Below are positions 10,310 to 22,753 of a DNA stretch of 64,000 nt, piece by piece (within the stretch, counting starts at the first letter, position 1; every line of letters begins with the position of its first letter). Location: assembly GCA_023213395.1 (NCBI GenBank), contig CM041465.1:192641741-192705740 (forward strand), given 5' to 3'. The translations under genes were made by a program, and so were the position numbers. The stretch is from Cycas panzhihuaensis (taxonomy: Eukaryota; Cycadophyta). Below the pieces are notes generated by a model that was not told where the DNA came from, searched no databases, and saw only the letters and a program-made list of their open reading frames with translations.

Positions 10310-12530
10310 TAAATGACATATGTATGTATTTAAAGTGATGCCCTTTAGATTAATTAATACCCTAACAACATTATAAAGTATAATGATCGGCATTTTTAAA
10401 AAGATAATTAGAGAAAAGTAACACTATTCTTGGATGATTAGGCATTATACAAAACCATGAAAAATCACATGGAAAACTAAAGGGAAATACTACAAACCTA
10501 CTAAGAAAATAACTTATGATTGAACCCAAAAAAGTATATATTTCTTATTCCATTTAGCAACCTATTAAGGCATATCATTAGCAAGGAAGAATTGTTGATA
10601 GATCTTACTAAAGTATCTATAATTTTATATGATCCACAACCATTAGTGAGGAAGCAACTTAAAGGATTTCTTAGATTGATGGGATACTACAGAAATTCAT
10701 AAAAGGATATGCATATATCTTGGGACACTTGGAGATCTTGTTGAAAAGGGATATCAATTAGGAATGGGATTCTAATCAACAAAGGGCATTTGAAGTATTA
10801 AAGTAAGCAATAGTATCAACTTTTGTATTTCATGTGCATGTAGATGCATCACAATTCGTTATTAGTTATATATTAACATAACTTGAGGAGAATAATGTGG
10901 ATTGACCTATATGTACTTTGATAGCAAAAAAATAATAACATTAGAGAAAAATTATATAACTACAAAAAAGACAAGGCCTAGGGATGGTTTATATATTTCA
11001 AAAATTTTAACATTATCTACTATCTAATCCTTTTATATTCTATGTGGATCATTATACCCTTATGTATGTAATAAATAAACCACATTTGAAAGGGTGAATT
11101 AGGAGGTGGATAATGATTTTCTAAGAATTTACCTTTAAGATTATGATAAAACCAAGAAAGTTACATATTATTCCTAACTAATTATCAAGGGTATATAATA
11201 GGGAATAGGCTATAGGAGCAAAAGATGGTTTTCCTAATGGAACATTATTTAGTGTAGATATAGTACTGACAAAATGGTAAGAAGATATTCTCAAATATTT
11301 TATAATGGGGAATTTCCACCAAATATGGATAACATAGAGAGACAAAACTCAGTTTAAAGAGTTGAACTCTATTAATTGATTTATAGAGAATTATATGATC
11401 TTGGGTTAGATGATATATTGTGACATTATATTAGACCCTCTGAAGCAAATTAAATCATCATTTAAGCCTATGAGGGAATAGTTAAAGGGCATACTAGAGT
11501 GAAAATTACATAGAAGAAGGTATTAACATCTAAATTTTGGTAGTTAACATTTTTTGGGATATATGATAATGGGCAAAGAAGTGTGATCAATGCTAGGGAA
11601 TAGGAAAATCATGACATTGAGATTTTCAACCATTGACCCTAATACTACCATTAGCACCATTTAAGAAATAGGATTTGGATTATGTGGGACTTATCCAACT
11701 AACAACCTAGTGTTTACAAGTGAAATACATTATGGTTATCACTAACTATGTAACAAAATGGATTAAAGTATGACCACTTTAGAAAGCACATTCAATAATC
11801 ATCTTATGATTCCTATATGAATTGATCATAATGACATTTGATTACCCCTTAAATTTAATAAGTGATCAAGGGTTATATTTCTTGAATAAATTTATGAAAG
11901 AGTTAAGAACAACATTTTTGATTAGCCACCATATATCAACTCCATATTAGCTAAGAGGAAATGGTTAAGTAGAGAGTTCAAACAAAATAATGAAGAACTA
12001 CCTAAGGAAAATATGTGATATTGGAAGATCTAACTAGGTAGAGAAGTTACCCTCAGTGATGTGGGCATTCCATATTATATATAAACAAGTAAGAAGATAA
12101 ACTCTATTTAAGTCAGTATACATGGTTAAGGCAATCATTATGATAGACTTCTATTCTAAGCTTGAGAGTAGCACTAGCTTATCAACTTGATAATAACAAA
12201 TCAATTTTTGAGAGATTATGGAATCTACTATAGTTGGAAGAAGATTACAAAAAAGTAAAATGGTTATAAATATAGAGAAAAAAAGACAGAAGGCATGGCA
12301 CAACCACCATTTAAGGACATTCAAATTCACCAAAGTGGATTAAGTACTATTTTATGACAAGAAGTTTTGAATACATTTAACAAAACAAGAGATGAGATGG
12401 TTAGGACCATATAAAGTCGAAAATGATTTCGAGAATGGTTTCATTTAATTAAGGAAAATTTATAAATTAAAACTACTAATATTACTAAACGATAACATAT
12501 TGAAATCCTACTATCACTAGGGTATTTCTC
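10310..12530 (+). pseudogene. pol: Decayed Ty3/gypsy pol (RT end, RNase H, integrase)
   Basis: Three-frame reading gives a collinear gypsy pol. RT palm and thumb words come first (VMPFRLINTLTTL near 10330; HIISKEELLID and LRLMGYYRNS at 10570-10700). Next is RNase H (HVHVDASQF near 10840; a degraded H-x-Y-LxNKP stretch near 11060). The integrase core follows (ITNYVTKWIKV near 11735, SDQGLYFLNKFMKEL near 11865, then the NG-VE-SNK block near 11965) and a C-terminal YDKK-LGPYKVE tail near 12355-12420. TAG and TAA stops sit where CAG, CAA or TGG are expected. The protease and gag are not identifiable. The lineage within Ty3/gypsy is not resolved. Confidence 0.75.
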
Positions 12531-12620
12531 CAACAAGAATCAATTAGATGTATCATAGTGTGTTATTTGAAGTTAGGGATAATCAAGGTAATCTAAGTTC
12601 TAGGAATGTAATTCTACCTT

Positions 12621-12622
12621 CA

Positions 12623-12688
<66 letters not shown>

Positions 12689-12719
12689 CGCACACGTACA
12701 CACACATACACATGCACAT
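12621..12719. repeat. (CA)n microsatellite
   Basis: About 99 bp of CA dinucleotides with a few CATA, CATG and CACG interruptions. Open frames on both strands here are repeat artefacts. Confidence 0.98.
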
Positions 12720-12800
12720 ATAAAGAAGAAAAATAATTATAACTTAAAAAAATCATACATCTAAGTAAAATCATAGATAAAAGTATATGGAAAAATATTA

Positions 12801-12821
12801 GAGAGAGAGAGAGAGAGAGAA
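12801..12821. repeat. (GA)n microsatellite
   Basis: Ten uninterrupted GA units in an A-rich context. Confidence 0.95.
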
Positions 12822-13483
12822 GAAAAAAGAGATAAGGATATACGTATAAAATCTTGAAAAAAAAATCAGACTTTTAAACATCTGTTTCCTCACAATACAC
12901 TATGTGTTCTAGAAATAGAATAATAATGAGAATGAACAACCTCTAAAGTAGGAAAAATATAAAATTTTGTGTTATAGGCTCTTAAGAATCCCATTTTTAT
13001 ATTAAAAATTTATCAAAGGTCATTAAAGATAGTCATTTTTAATGTGTTAAGTCATCCATTTTTAAGTCATATTTATGACATTATTATTGTAATTATTAAA
13101 CATCTGTTAGCCTATAGAGGTACTTATGAGGCCATAAAACCCATGAATAAGGTTGAGAAAGTCCTTTTTCATTATATTTCTACCTATTATTGTCTACGAT
13201 AATATATTTTTGGCTATTCATATTAAAGAAGGTGCTCATAATTCTATTTAACAAGAGGTGAAACACCTTTCTATAGATACTCTTACACTTGATTTCTATT
13301 ATATGTATTTAGCCATGTAGAATGATGCATTCCTAGAGTGATATTGATATAACACTAACATAACGATGTATTTGAAAGGGTTACTTAATAAATTAGTAGT
13401 CATAATGGTTAGTTACTTATGTAGTCTAGTAGATGGAGCATCCTTCATAGAGACATCAATAATATTTCAAATAATTATATATT
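12822..13483. other. Unassigned AT-rich sequence upstream of a polypurine tract
   Basis: No recognisable domain. Since it ends in a polypurine tract and LTR start, it may be the 3' interior of a further retroelement, but no pol words could be read with confidence. Confidence 0.3.
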
Positions 13484-13857
13484 GTGGGAGGGAATGTTGA
13501 ATAATAATATCTAATTATATTAGATGTTATCCTTAACCCATTTCATACCATCTAATATTTAATAAATATTATATTCAAGTGACCTTAACATGTGTACCAC
13601 TTGAGAAATATGCTAATACACAAAGATTAACTTAGAGGGATTTCTACATAAACTGAGGGATTTTCTAAATATATACTTGCTTTTTTTAATAATTTGAACT
13701 TTATTTATTCTTCCATATATTTGTTATGCATATTACTTATATATATTTCATCATATTATTGCTCATTTATCTAACTTACACTCACCTCCATTATCTATTA
13801 GATATCCTTGTTAGGTTTATTTTCATAGTTCATAGCTTCTACATGTTACTCCCAACA
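13484..13857 (+). repeat. Isolated 363-bp LTR with polypurine tract
   Basis: A purine run 'gtgggagggaa' (13484-13494) is followed by TGTTGAATAATA at 13495, and the segment ends in CCCAACA at 13857, the canonical TG...CA form. Three bases later comes a degraded initiator-Met primer site. Having a polypurine tract before and a primer site after the same LTR is unusual. No second copy of this LTR was seen in the window. Confidence 0.55.
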
Positions 13858-13860
13858 TTA

Positions 13861-13872
13861 TGGTATTAGATC
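13861..13872 (+). other. Degraded tRNA-iMet primer-binding site
   Basis: 'tggtattagatc' differs from the TGGTATCAGAGC consensus at two positions, both of which could be transitions. It lies three bases after an LTR end. Confidence 0.5.
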
Positions 13873-14589
13873 ATCATGATCAAAATGTAATAAAGATCAT
13901 ATAGTGAAATTCATACTATGTTTTTCTATAAGCATTCTAATGGAGGAATATACACAAGAAAGCATAGGATTTAAAATGAATAGATATTCTATTTTTTTAA
14001 ATCTAGCAAAGAAGAAAACTTCAAGTAACTAATAAAAGTATCATACCATAAACTATAGTAACATTCTAGCCCAACATTACCTAAAAATTCATGCATTTTG
14101 GGTAATTAATACATGAGACATATATAACAGTGAGTAGCAATATTATATTCTACTAAGGAACATATGTAAGTTTTCTCCTTCTAATGTTGGTTTCCTTGTA
14201 TTTTACCTTATTTTATTAGATTTAATTATTATTTCTTCTGTTAGTTTCACCTATAAGACACAACAAGTGTTCAATATACCTATTTGCCAAAATTGAAGGT
14301 TAAATTAAAGGAGATACCAATAATATTCTAAAGCAAGGTGAGACATGCATGATGGGGTGAATATACTCACATCCCACCTTTATACTGGGATTTTGAGATG
14401 ATGGAATAAATTTTTTTAGTTTTAACAAAGGACATGGGGCAAGTACAATTTGATATAGACATCACTTAGTCATGTGTAGAAACATGAACCTATAATCATG
14501 CATTTCTAAACAATTAGGATCTTGATCATGCATTAGTAACATAGTAAGATCTTGATCATGCACTAATAATGCCTATTAGGGATTAATGC
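13873..14589. other. Unassigned AT-rich sequence after primer site
   Basis: Position suggests a leader and gag start of the element whose LTR ends at 13857. No conserved protein words can be read on either strand. Confidence 0.25.
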
Positions 14590-14873
14590 ATCTTGGTACA
14601 TTATCCAATATTATTCATATTTATTATGTCTAGTTTGATATTCAATAACTTATATGGGGTTCATATTTATAATACCCCAAGAGATATATCTAACCAATAA
14701 CCACAATTCTTTGTTGTGTCCTATGGCCTATTATTATGTCCCATGGTTCTTCATTATCTCTCATTGAATCCTCAATACTTATATCTCTTCATATCTCCAA
14801 GGTAATCCACATGAGTCATTAAACTGTCATGAAGTTAGCCTGAACTAAGTTTTCTAACATCCCCACTTAATGT
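14590..14873 (-). repeat. Possible antisense LTR start with polypurine tract
   Basis: Read on the minus strand, a 'taagtgggga' purine run is followed by TGTTAGAAAACTTAG at 14873. A TATA-like 'tataaatatgaa' follows farther in (about 14665). This is the layout of a 3' LTR start. No second copy or far end was found, so the left limit is a guess. Confidence 0.3.
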
Positions 14874-15360
14874 GAATGTGTAATTATGGCTACCAATCAC
14901 ATCCCCTTTTAAGGATAATTTTGTTGAATTTGAATTGACACACTTTTTGAGTCCTTGAAGACACTATTATTTGGATTCTTTACATGCCATACATTTATAA
15001 AGGTCTCTACACTTTTGAATGGAATCAATTTCCTCTCTTTAATGGTTCATTTTGTGTTAAACCTACTTCAAACTTATTTTGCATCATCTTTTATCCTTTA
15101 AGTAGCTATATTTTTTAAATCTGTCTATCTATCTATCTATATATAGGCTTTATTTACAAGTGATATATAATAATATGGCCTCCTATATTCCCTAAGTAAT
15201 AACATTGAGATTCCTATTTCTTTAGCATAGCCTTTCATGGCTTTTACGTATACTTGTATAGCCTTTTATACCACAACATAACTTCAATGCATCCTAAATG
15301 TCTGTAATGGTCTTTGTAATATAATTTTTTGCTTTATGAGAAAATATATATTTGATGTAG
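14874..15360. other. Unassigned AT-rich sequence with a short (CTAT)n tract
   Basis: A CTAT/TA microsatellite occupies about 15124-15146. Nothing else is recognised before the LTR that starts at 15361. Confidence 0.4.
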
Positions 15361-15866
15361 CATTCCTTCTAGCAATCTATACAACCTTTGTGTAGGTTTT
15401 ATTCTAAGTTTTCTATTTGACTTCATTATGGAAATTATTTATATTAATTTCTAGCTAACTTCAAGATGAATTCTAGCTATTTGTTATCCTATATTCTACC
15501 CAACTTCCATTAGCTTCTAAGCCAAGCTTCCTAGGTGTTTTTCATCTACTTATATATAACATCTTTTGGCATTATTCTAAGGCATCTTAGTTGATTTTGG
15601 ATATGCTATATTTTAGCCTTAAGGGATATATTTTGGGAGGATACCTTATCTCAAAGAGGGAGCTAAGGTAAGCATTTTTTACCTATAAGTTTATATTTGA
15701 CATATATTATCTTTTATTGGATATTTAGTTTATTTTATATTTCATAATATTATATATAACATCTTTTCTTATTTCATTATATAATTTACATAAAATTTCC
15801 CCTTAATTAGTATATTCTACACTAGTTATCACTCCTCTGTATAGAAATCTCCATGGGCATACTATA
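15361..15866 (+). repeat. E4 5' LTR
   Basis: It aligns along its length with 24075-24580; shared words include 'aacctttgtgtaggt' and 'atatataacatcttttctta'. The ancestral TG start reads CA here. It is followed within two bases by the primer site. Confidence 0.85.
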
Positions 15867-15868
15867 AG

Positions 15869-15894
15869 TGGTATCAGAACCTTGTCTGATACCA
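15869..15894 (+). other. E4 tRNA-iMet primer-binding site inside an inverted repeat
   Basis: TGGTATCAGAACC (15869-15881) is a near-consensus initiator-Met primer site. The first ten bases are repeated in inverted form at 15885-15894 after a 6-nt loop, so the primer site could fold on itself. Confidence 0.8.
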
Positions 15895-15904
15895 TCCTTA
15901 AGGA

Positions 15905-16590
15905 AGTAATTTCTTTCCATCTATATGAAAAAGCACTTATGTGGTTCAATTGGTGGAAGGGATTTTATAGAGGAACTAAGAATAACAACTAGATTTTCCT
16001 AAAAGAAATCCTAATAGAGTAGTATGAGGATATAAGGAATACTGATTACTTTACTTAACTCATGAACTTATAGCAAATAGGGTTAGTTTAGGATTATACT
16101 GAATAATTCTAGACCTTGAAAAATTATAAAGGAACTTCTCATCTAGACTTGTATCATAGGACTCAAGGGAAATATCATATACTACATAAAAGCTATAGGA
16201 GCAGTCACATTAAGTCACGTTATTTGATATCCTAAGAATATGGAAGTAGAATATAGGGTAGAGAGAAAAAAACTATATTTTCTAAAACAAACCTCCCTAC
16301 TATCAAAACCAAAACTTTAAACCCAATTAAAATTGATTAGGAATAAAAGCAAAGGCCCCATTGTATAAAGAAGCAAGGATGGAATCATCTATAATAACCA
16401 AAATAGAACCAAGACCATAAATTCCCTTCAAAGAAATTTTTTATGATCAATTATGAGGACATCAATATCCTGTATGTTGAAGAAGAAAAACCACTAGATA
16501 CACAAGATGAAGTAAAAGTTGAGGAATTTCTTAATACTAATATCAAGAACATATAAATATTATTGTAAGCCATTATAAGAGAAATCAGCA
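15905..16590 (+). pseudogene. gag: E4 gag remnant
   Basis: Between the primer site and the protease, fragmentary frames fit the gag position, with words resembling the chromovirus Gag core around 15960-16200 and basic, asparagine-rich words afterwards. Stops interrupt every frame. No zinc knuckle can be read with certainty. The call rests mainly on position and collinearity. Confidence 0.45.
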
Positions 16591-17629
16591 CCCCTTAAAT
16601 TCTATATTTTTAGGGGACAATTAGAGGAGTGAAAGTTGATATCCTTATAGCTAGTAATAATATGAATAAATTCATCAATACAATAACTACAAAGAAGTTA
16701 GGGTTACTAATTCAACCACGTAATGTATTCCAAGTGGCTATTGGCAATGGTAAGACTATAGCATGTGGAGGATATTTCCCATAGGTGAATCTCCAAATTA
16801 GAAACTATTATATGACAATGTGCATGTTTACCATGCTAATAAGAGGAGTTGATATTGTCTTAAGAATCTAATGGTTGCAAACTTTAAGGAATCTTACCAT
16901 TAATTATAAAACATAACTCATAAGTTTTTCCTAAAAGGGTTGTAGATATAGGTTATAGACATCTTCCACTCTACCAACACAACTAATGACATTATATCAT
17001 ATGGAGAGAATGTTGAAAAAGAATCGTGCTTCATATGTGATGACATATTATGAGATTGCAATAAAGAATGTACTAATAGAGGTTTAAACCATCATAAACC
17101 AACACAATAAGGGTTTTGAAGAACCACCCTAAGGATTACCACTAGATGGTGGGTGAAATCACCCCATTAAGATGATACCAAGAGCAACAGTTATGAATAT
17201 TTATCTACATTGATATCTATAGCATCTTAAAAGAGTAATTGAACATATTACCAAAGACCTTCTATATTAGGAATATGTCAGTACTAGCACTAGTTCCTTT
17301 ACATCATTAATTATATTGAGTTGGAAGAAAGATGGATCTTATTACATATGCATGGACTATCATGGGTTCAACAAACTTATAATAAAAAATTACTATCCCA
17401 TTCCATACATAGATGACTTGTTGGATGAAATACATAGATCAAAGTAATTTTCAAAGATTGATTTATGCTCAACATACTACCAAATTTGTATCAAGGAAGA
17501 GGACATATAAAAAATAATATTTTGTATATATGAAGGATTATTTAAGTTTTGTATTATGTCTCTTGCACTAAGCAATGCCTAAGTTACATTGTAAAGTACA
17601 ATGAATACAATACTCAAACCCTTCTTATG

Positions 17630-17954
17630 TGTTGAATGTGGTATTGTAGTGATATTACATCTTGAGAGAAGAAATAAGACACAAAGATGGACAATAGAAA
17701 ATGAACTCTATTTGTTCTATTATAATACAAAATATGCATACATATATAAGATACTCACATTTATGTGAGATCTCTTAAGATCGATAATGATGCACTCTTA
17801 GCGGCATGGCATATAAACTAAGATGCCACTTGTGCATATATTAAGATGAGCACAATATAATAATAAGAATAATCTTGAGGGTTATAAGAACATGAAAGGG
17901 GGATATACGTAATGACTAATAAATTAAACATTAGTCTATATATTATACATAATA
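17630..17954 (-). repeat. E5 3' LTR
   Basis: Matches 21231-21552, for example 'aagatgccacttg' and 'aagaataatcttgagggtta' are in both. Lies at the low-coordinate end because the element is antisense. Confidence 0.85.
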
Positions 17955-19489
17955 TTTCTCCCTATTAATGTTTAATTCATAGTTGTTATATATGTTATCT
18001 TTATTACTTCATTTTCCTACTACTATATTTGTTCTAAGTTATATCAAATCTTTATCAAATTACTGATACCCATTTAAATATGACTCCATCCACTAGACCA
18101 CATGGGTAACTAGCTATTATGACTGTTAGTTCTATAGGTAGTAACTTTGGTTACATGGTTTAATTAGCTCCATTATCACTGCTCCAAGAATACAATGTCC
18201 TATATGGCCTATCGAGTGTGCTAAAAATATGTAAGAGTAACTTAGAGAGAGTGTCCCACCTCTTGCTAAATAGGACAATAAGGTATCTTTTTTTAACATC
18301 TAATGGCTAGAAATATAATGATGGATACTATGGCCTCAAATTTACCACTATGGGTTCCAAATCATGCCTTAATGGGCTATAATCATGCTACTATGGGCTT
18401 CAACATGCCACTATGGGCTTATAATGGCCTTTATGGGTTTTGATATGCCTTGATTAAATTACAAATCAAGACTCTAATATATAAGGGGTCTTAATAGTTA
18501 ATTAAGACCACAAGTAAGGGGATGTTGTTGATCACTCAAAGGCTATAAGGCCAATAATTTTTAATGCAATATACATAATATTTTGATCTTACATAGAAAA
18601 TTTTCATAAAAGGCATATATATGTATATCATGATTATTTAGATTAAGTGAATCTCACACCAAAATGTAATTAAACTAAGATATTTGCCTCTTATAATTTC
18701 CAATTATAGTAGATCATCATCTATTGTTGTTAAAGAAGACTCCTTGATGCTAAACTCTTTAACCTTATCACATGTTTTTGGCTTTCAACACTTAGGCAAT
18801 TATATGCAATGCCTTATCTAAGGTCCTACATGCAAAATCAATAATAACATCATCTTTGGTCACCTCATAGGTTATTAGAAATCATTAGCCTTTTTAGATT
18901 GAATTTTTAAATAAACTTGTGACACAATATTAAACTTCAGTCATCATACAAAATGCTAGAATTAAATGATTAAACATGGTCTTTAAGGCCTTACATGATA
19001 TCAAATTTAATATTTGTTGAGTACATAAAATTTTAAATTGAATTTGGACTTTATTTTCACTTACAAGATAGACTCAAATAGTGTCAAATGAGTAGTCATT
19101 TCAAAGAGGGGTGAAATAGGATTCCAATATAACTAACAGATTAAAATCGAAGACCATATAAGAAAGATATAATGAAAATAGTGTAGATAGGTGCTTACAA
19201 AAATAAAAATACCTTTGAAAAGGCATTTATCCCCTTTGATATTGGACTCTTAGTTATGTTGTTACCTCCATGTGATCATTTGCTAGTAGGTAAGGGCTAC
19301 CTGACTCCAACTTACATTCAAATTTAATTAAATTTTTTAAAAAATATTAAAATTTTTTTTAGGCAAAGGATTCCAAAATATCTCAAAAGAATATTTTAAT
19401 TTTCCTTTTTTCTTTTTCAAAATACCACCAAATGAAACCTAAACTACACAAAAAATATTCACCATGTTTTTCATCATGTGTAAGTATAA
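17955..19489 (-). other. E5 interior, unassigned
   Basis: AT-rich with no readable retroelement domain. A run of short imperfect repeats built on 'atgggct' words lies at about 18340-18440. It could be non-coding filler or further parts of the captured gene. Confidence 0.35.
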
Positions 19490-19785
19490 TCAATGGTTGA
19501 TGTAAGTCCAATGATGGCAACATTATAAGTTGACGATGGAAGTTATTCTCCTCTCTCATGTAGATCATATATTTCTTTAATACAACGATCATTAGGCATA
19601 TTTTGTGCAAGTTTATAAAGCCTTTCATTTCAATGAATAGACTCAGAACTTCATCAACCATTCCATCCTGACTATAAGTTTTCATCAAGTCATTATAGGC
19701 TACAAGAATTAATTTGCTACTAAAGGGTTTACCATTAGTAACCTTATGAGTCTGTAGAACTCTATTGCCTATGCTGAAATAAAGA
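19490..19785 (-). pseudogene. PPR-like gene fragment inside E5
   Basis: On the minus strand one open stretch reads VAYNDLMKTYSQDGMVDEV and LSLFIEMK (about 19705-19625), the helix-turn-helix spacing of a pentatricopeptide (PPR) repeat. PPR proteins bind organelle RNA. A frameshift follows, and in the new frame the text continues as KLAQNMPNDRCIKEIYDLHE and, after one stop, LPSSTYNVAIIGLTSTIDY. Upstream, 'ttatttcag' before IGNRVLQTHK near 19775 looks like a splice acceptor. The fragment lies wholly between the LTRs of E5, so it was probably captured by the element. Alternatively E5 and an older gene piece were merged by decay. Confidence 0.5.
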
Positions 19786-21216
19786 GATCACAGCTTTCCT
19801 GCTTGGCTGGATAAGATGACTCCCATCCTAATTCCTTCTAGATCATACTTCAGTTGCCTCCTTTTTATAGATTTATTCATCTGATTAGAGTTAACATATT
19901 CAATAATTATTGAGAATGAATATACAAAAGAAAGTGTATTAGTTAAATTTCTTTGCTACTTCAAAGTTGTATTGTTACTCATCAACAAAAACCATAATGA
20001 TCCTTCATTTCTACAAACTTGTCTTTATCAGAATGCTTTTATATATATCATTTGATACTTTCTAATACATTCCTACAGTAAGAATCACAAATCTAAAACA
20101 CCAAACCCTAACACCCAACCTATATTGTATTCTAAATCATCTTTATTTTCTTTCCAGTAAAGAGCAAAGGGGCCCTAAAACCCTAAACCCTGACCATCAA
20201 AATAGGGAAATCCTAGAGCCTAAAATACTTTGGTTCCTCTATAAAACATAATCTATTAAAGCAAATATATGGATTATCTTGCTATAATCGATCATGGGGG
20301 GACAAAAATACATTAAGATAATTTATAGATAGCATGGGCCTTTATAATCTAACTGACAATATTCTAATAATCTCTAGCTTCAACACTACTATTCTCAAGC
20401 CTTTCCAGATAGTCTGCCTAAGGAATGTAAATGGTTTCCTTATTTGTAAGAGTTAAGAGCCTACCCTTAGTGGTTGTAAGTGTGGAAACAAACAAATATT
20501 TTCACCTATATTAATAGTTACACTATCTATAATTGCAACCTCAATATTTGAGTTCATAAGTGGATCTCATATTTAGGAATGTATATATGAAATTAAACAA
20601 ATCAATTAGCTATATACCAATAATTTTCTCAACCAATTCATTCATGTCATTTTTAAGCAATCTACAGAGGATATAGTTTCCACTAAATGAATAGACATCA
20701 TAGTGGATAGTATAGCCATTGACATATGACTGCAACCTTTAAAAGGAAAAATAGTCTATATTTTAGTAGCAAAGACTCCTAATAACAAGCTTTAAAATGT
20801 GCTAAAAGACATAATATATATATTTTTATTTTTAAAGAAAAACTAGCCCATTTTTGAGTTGTTGGGATAGCCAGTCCCATGGCTAACTATCACATCAGTG
20901 GGCCTTTATTTTACATGATATCCTTGCAACTTTGGATCTATAAGGTTTCACTACCATTTTCCAACATTGAAAATGTTTATTGCTACATACATCCTTTAAT
21001 CTGTAATCTTTGCATACTATTTCCACCATTGAATATTATAAAAAACATCACTTACTACTATATGTGAATCCTCCATACTATAATGGAAAAACTACTAAGA
21101 AAATATGAATGAAGACATGCTTTTTTTGACAAAGAACCTAACTATAAAACTTTTTACTTGAAGGATAAATCCCATGATTGAATAGGTGTTCTCTTAAGGG
21201 ATCGAAACCCATTTTA
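19786..21216 (-). other. E5 leader and interior, unassigned
   Basis: Follows the primer site on the minus strand. No gag motif is visible. Two adjacent 'ccctaaa' words at about 20174-20190 resemble telomere repeats but are too few to call. Confidence 0.35.
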
Positions 21217-21228
21217 GCTCTAATACCA
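21217..21228 (-). other. E5 primer-binding site
   Basis: Minus-strand TGGTATTAGAGC differs from the initiator-Met consensus by one C-to-T change and sits two bases from the LTR end. Confidence 0.8.
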
Positions 21229-21230
21229 AT

Positions 21231-21552
21231 TATTAGATATAGTGTTAGAGTGATACCACATCTTGAGAGAAGAAAAGAGATATAAAGATGGACAATAGAA
21301 ATGAACTCTACTTGTTGTATAACAATATAAAATATACATACATATATAAGATATTCACATGTGTGAGATCTCTTAAGATCAATAATGGTGTACTCTTGAT
21401 GACTTAGCACACAAACTAAGATGCCACTTGCACACATATTAAGATAAGTACAATATAATAGTAAGAATAATCTTGAGGGTTATAAGAGCATGAAAAGGAA
21501 ATCTACATAATGACTAATGAATTAAATATTAATCTAAATATTATACCTAACA
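21231..21552 (-). repeat. E5 5' LTR
   Basis: Direct repeat of 17630-17954; begins TGTTAGG on the minus strand and ends next to the primer site. Confidence 0.85.
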
Positions 21553-22753
21553 TTATTTAAATTTATCCTAGGTTTTTTTAATAATATTCTAATTTATAAC
21601 TTAACTTGGGAGAAACATTTAGAGCATATTGAAAAGGTACTATAACTATTAGAAAGTAATTGATTTTTTCCAAATAAAATTAAATGCACTTTTGGAAAAA
21701 CCAAGGTAGAATACTTAAGGCATATTATTACATAAGAAATCATTCAGATGGATCTAAAAAAGGTTCAAGCTATTATAGAATGGCCCGTACCTAAGAATGT
21801 AACTGGTGTAAGAAGCTTTTAGGAGTCGTCAGTTTTCTCTGATGATTTATTAGAGGATAAGTACATATTACCTCTCCTATAACTGATCTTTTAAAGAAAG
21901 ATGACTTTACTTGGAGCTAAGTAACTAAAGATGCCTTCAAAGGCCTAAAGACTATAATGATTAGTGCTCTTGTCCTTACAACCCCAAACTTCTTCTAACC
22001 ATTCATATTAGAAAGTAATGCATTTAGAACATGCATAAGGGCATGACTTCTTAAAAATGGTTTACCTCTAGTATATGAAAGTCATAAACTAAAAATAAGA
22101 GAGTGATGTAAACCTATTTATGACAAGGAGATATTGGTACTTATGCATGCCATACATAAATGGTGATAATATTTACTGGAAATAAATTTGTTGTCAAAAT
22201 AGAATACGATAGCCTCAAATACTTCCTTAAAAAAAAAAATTATTCGATGAATGACAGAAATAGGCAAGAAAACTCCAAACCTTTGATTTTAGCATCTTAT
22301 ACAAAAGAGATAAAGAGAATGTCATTATAGATGCCTTATCCTAGATGCCTGAAATTAATAAGGAGGATGTATCCTTATAAACTATATCTATAACTACTCT
22401 CCTTTGGATAAAAGAATTGACTCAAAAATATCAAGTTGATCTAATTCCTCAAAGCATACTAAAGTAGATCAACAACTAAGAGACCATAAATATGAACTCT
22501 AGGGAGATTTGATCTTATGAAAATATAAAATATCTGTACTAACATCTTTAGCTCTAAAAATGAAGATACTTAATAAAGCTCACTCTATTCCAACAATTAG
22601 TCATATTAGGATCAATAAAAGATATTTCCAATTATGGCACACATTCTTTCAAAAGGGGATGAAAGTAGATGTACACAAGTTTATTTTTGAATGTAACGTT
22701 TATCAAATAAATAAAAGTAAAAGTATAAATAATCTTAACCTTCTCTAACCGCT

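Larger units (their letters stand above)
17630..21552 (-). mobile_element. E5: antisense LTR element nested in E4 RT
   Basis: LTR copies at 17630-17954 and 21231-21552 are direct repeats. Read on the minus strand, the right one is the 5' LTR (start TGTTAGGTATAAT at 21552). It is followed two bases later by the primer site TGGTATTAGAGC (21228-21217). A purine tract (minus strand 'aatagggagaaat', 17966-17954) precedes the left LTR. The flanks 'ttatg' (17625-17629) and 'ttatt' (21553-21557) are a likely 5-bp target duplication. The 3.3-kb interior shows no gag or pol words but does contain a PPR-like gene fragment, so the element is non-autonomous. Confidence 0.8.

Noticed and set aside
20166-20192. 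Plant telomere-like 'ccctaaa' words
   Set aside because: Only two adjacent units with imperfect neighbours; not an interstitial telomere array.
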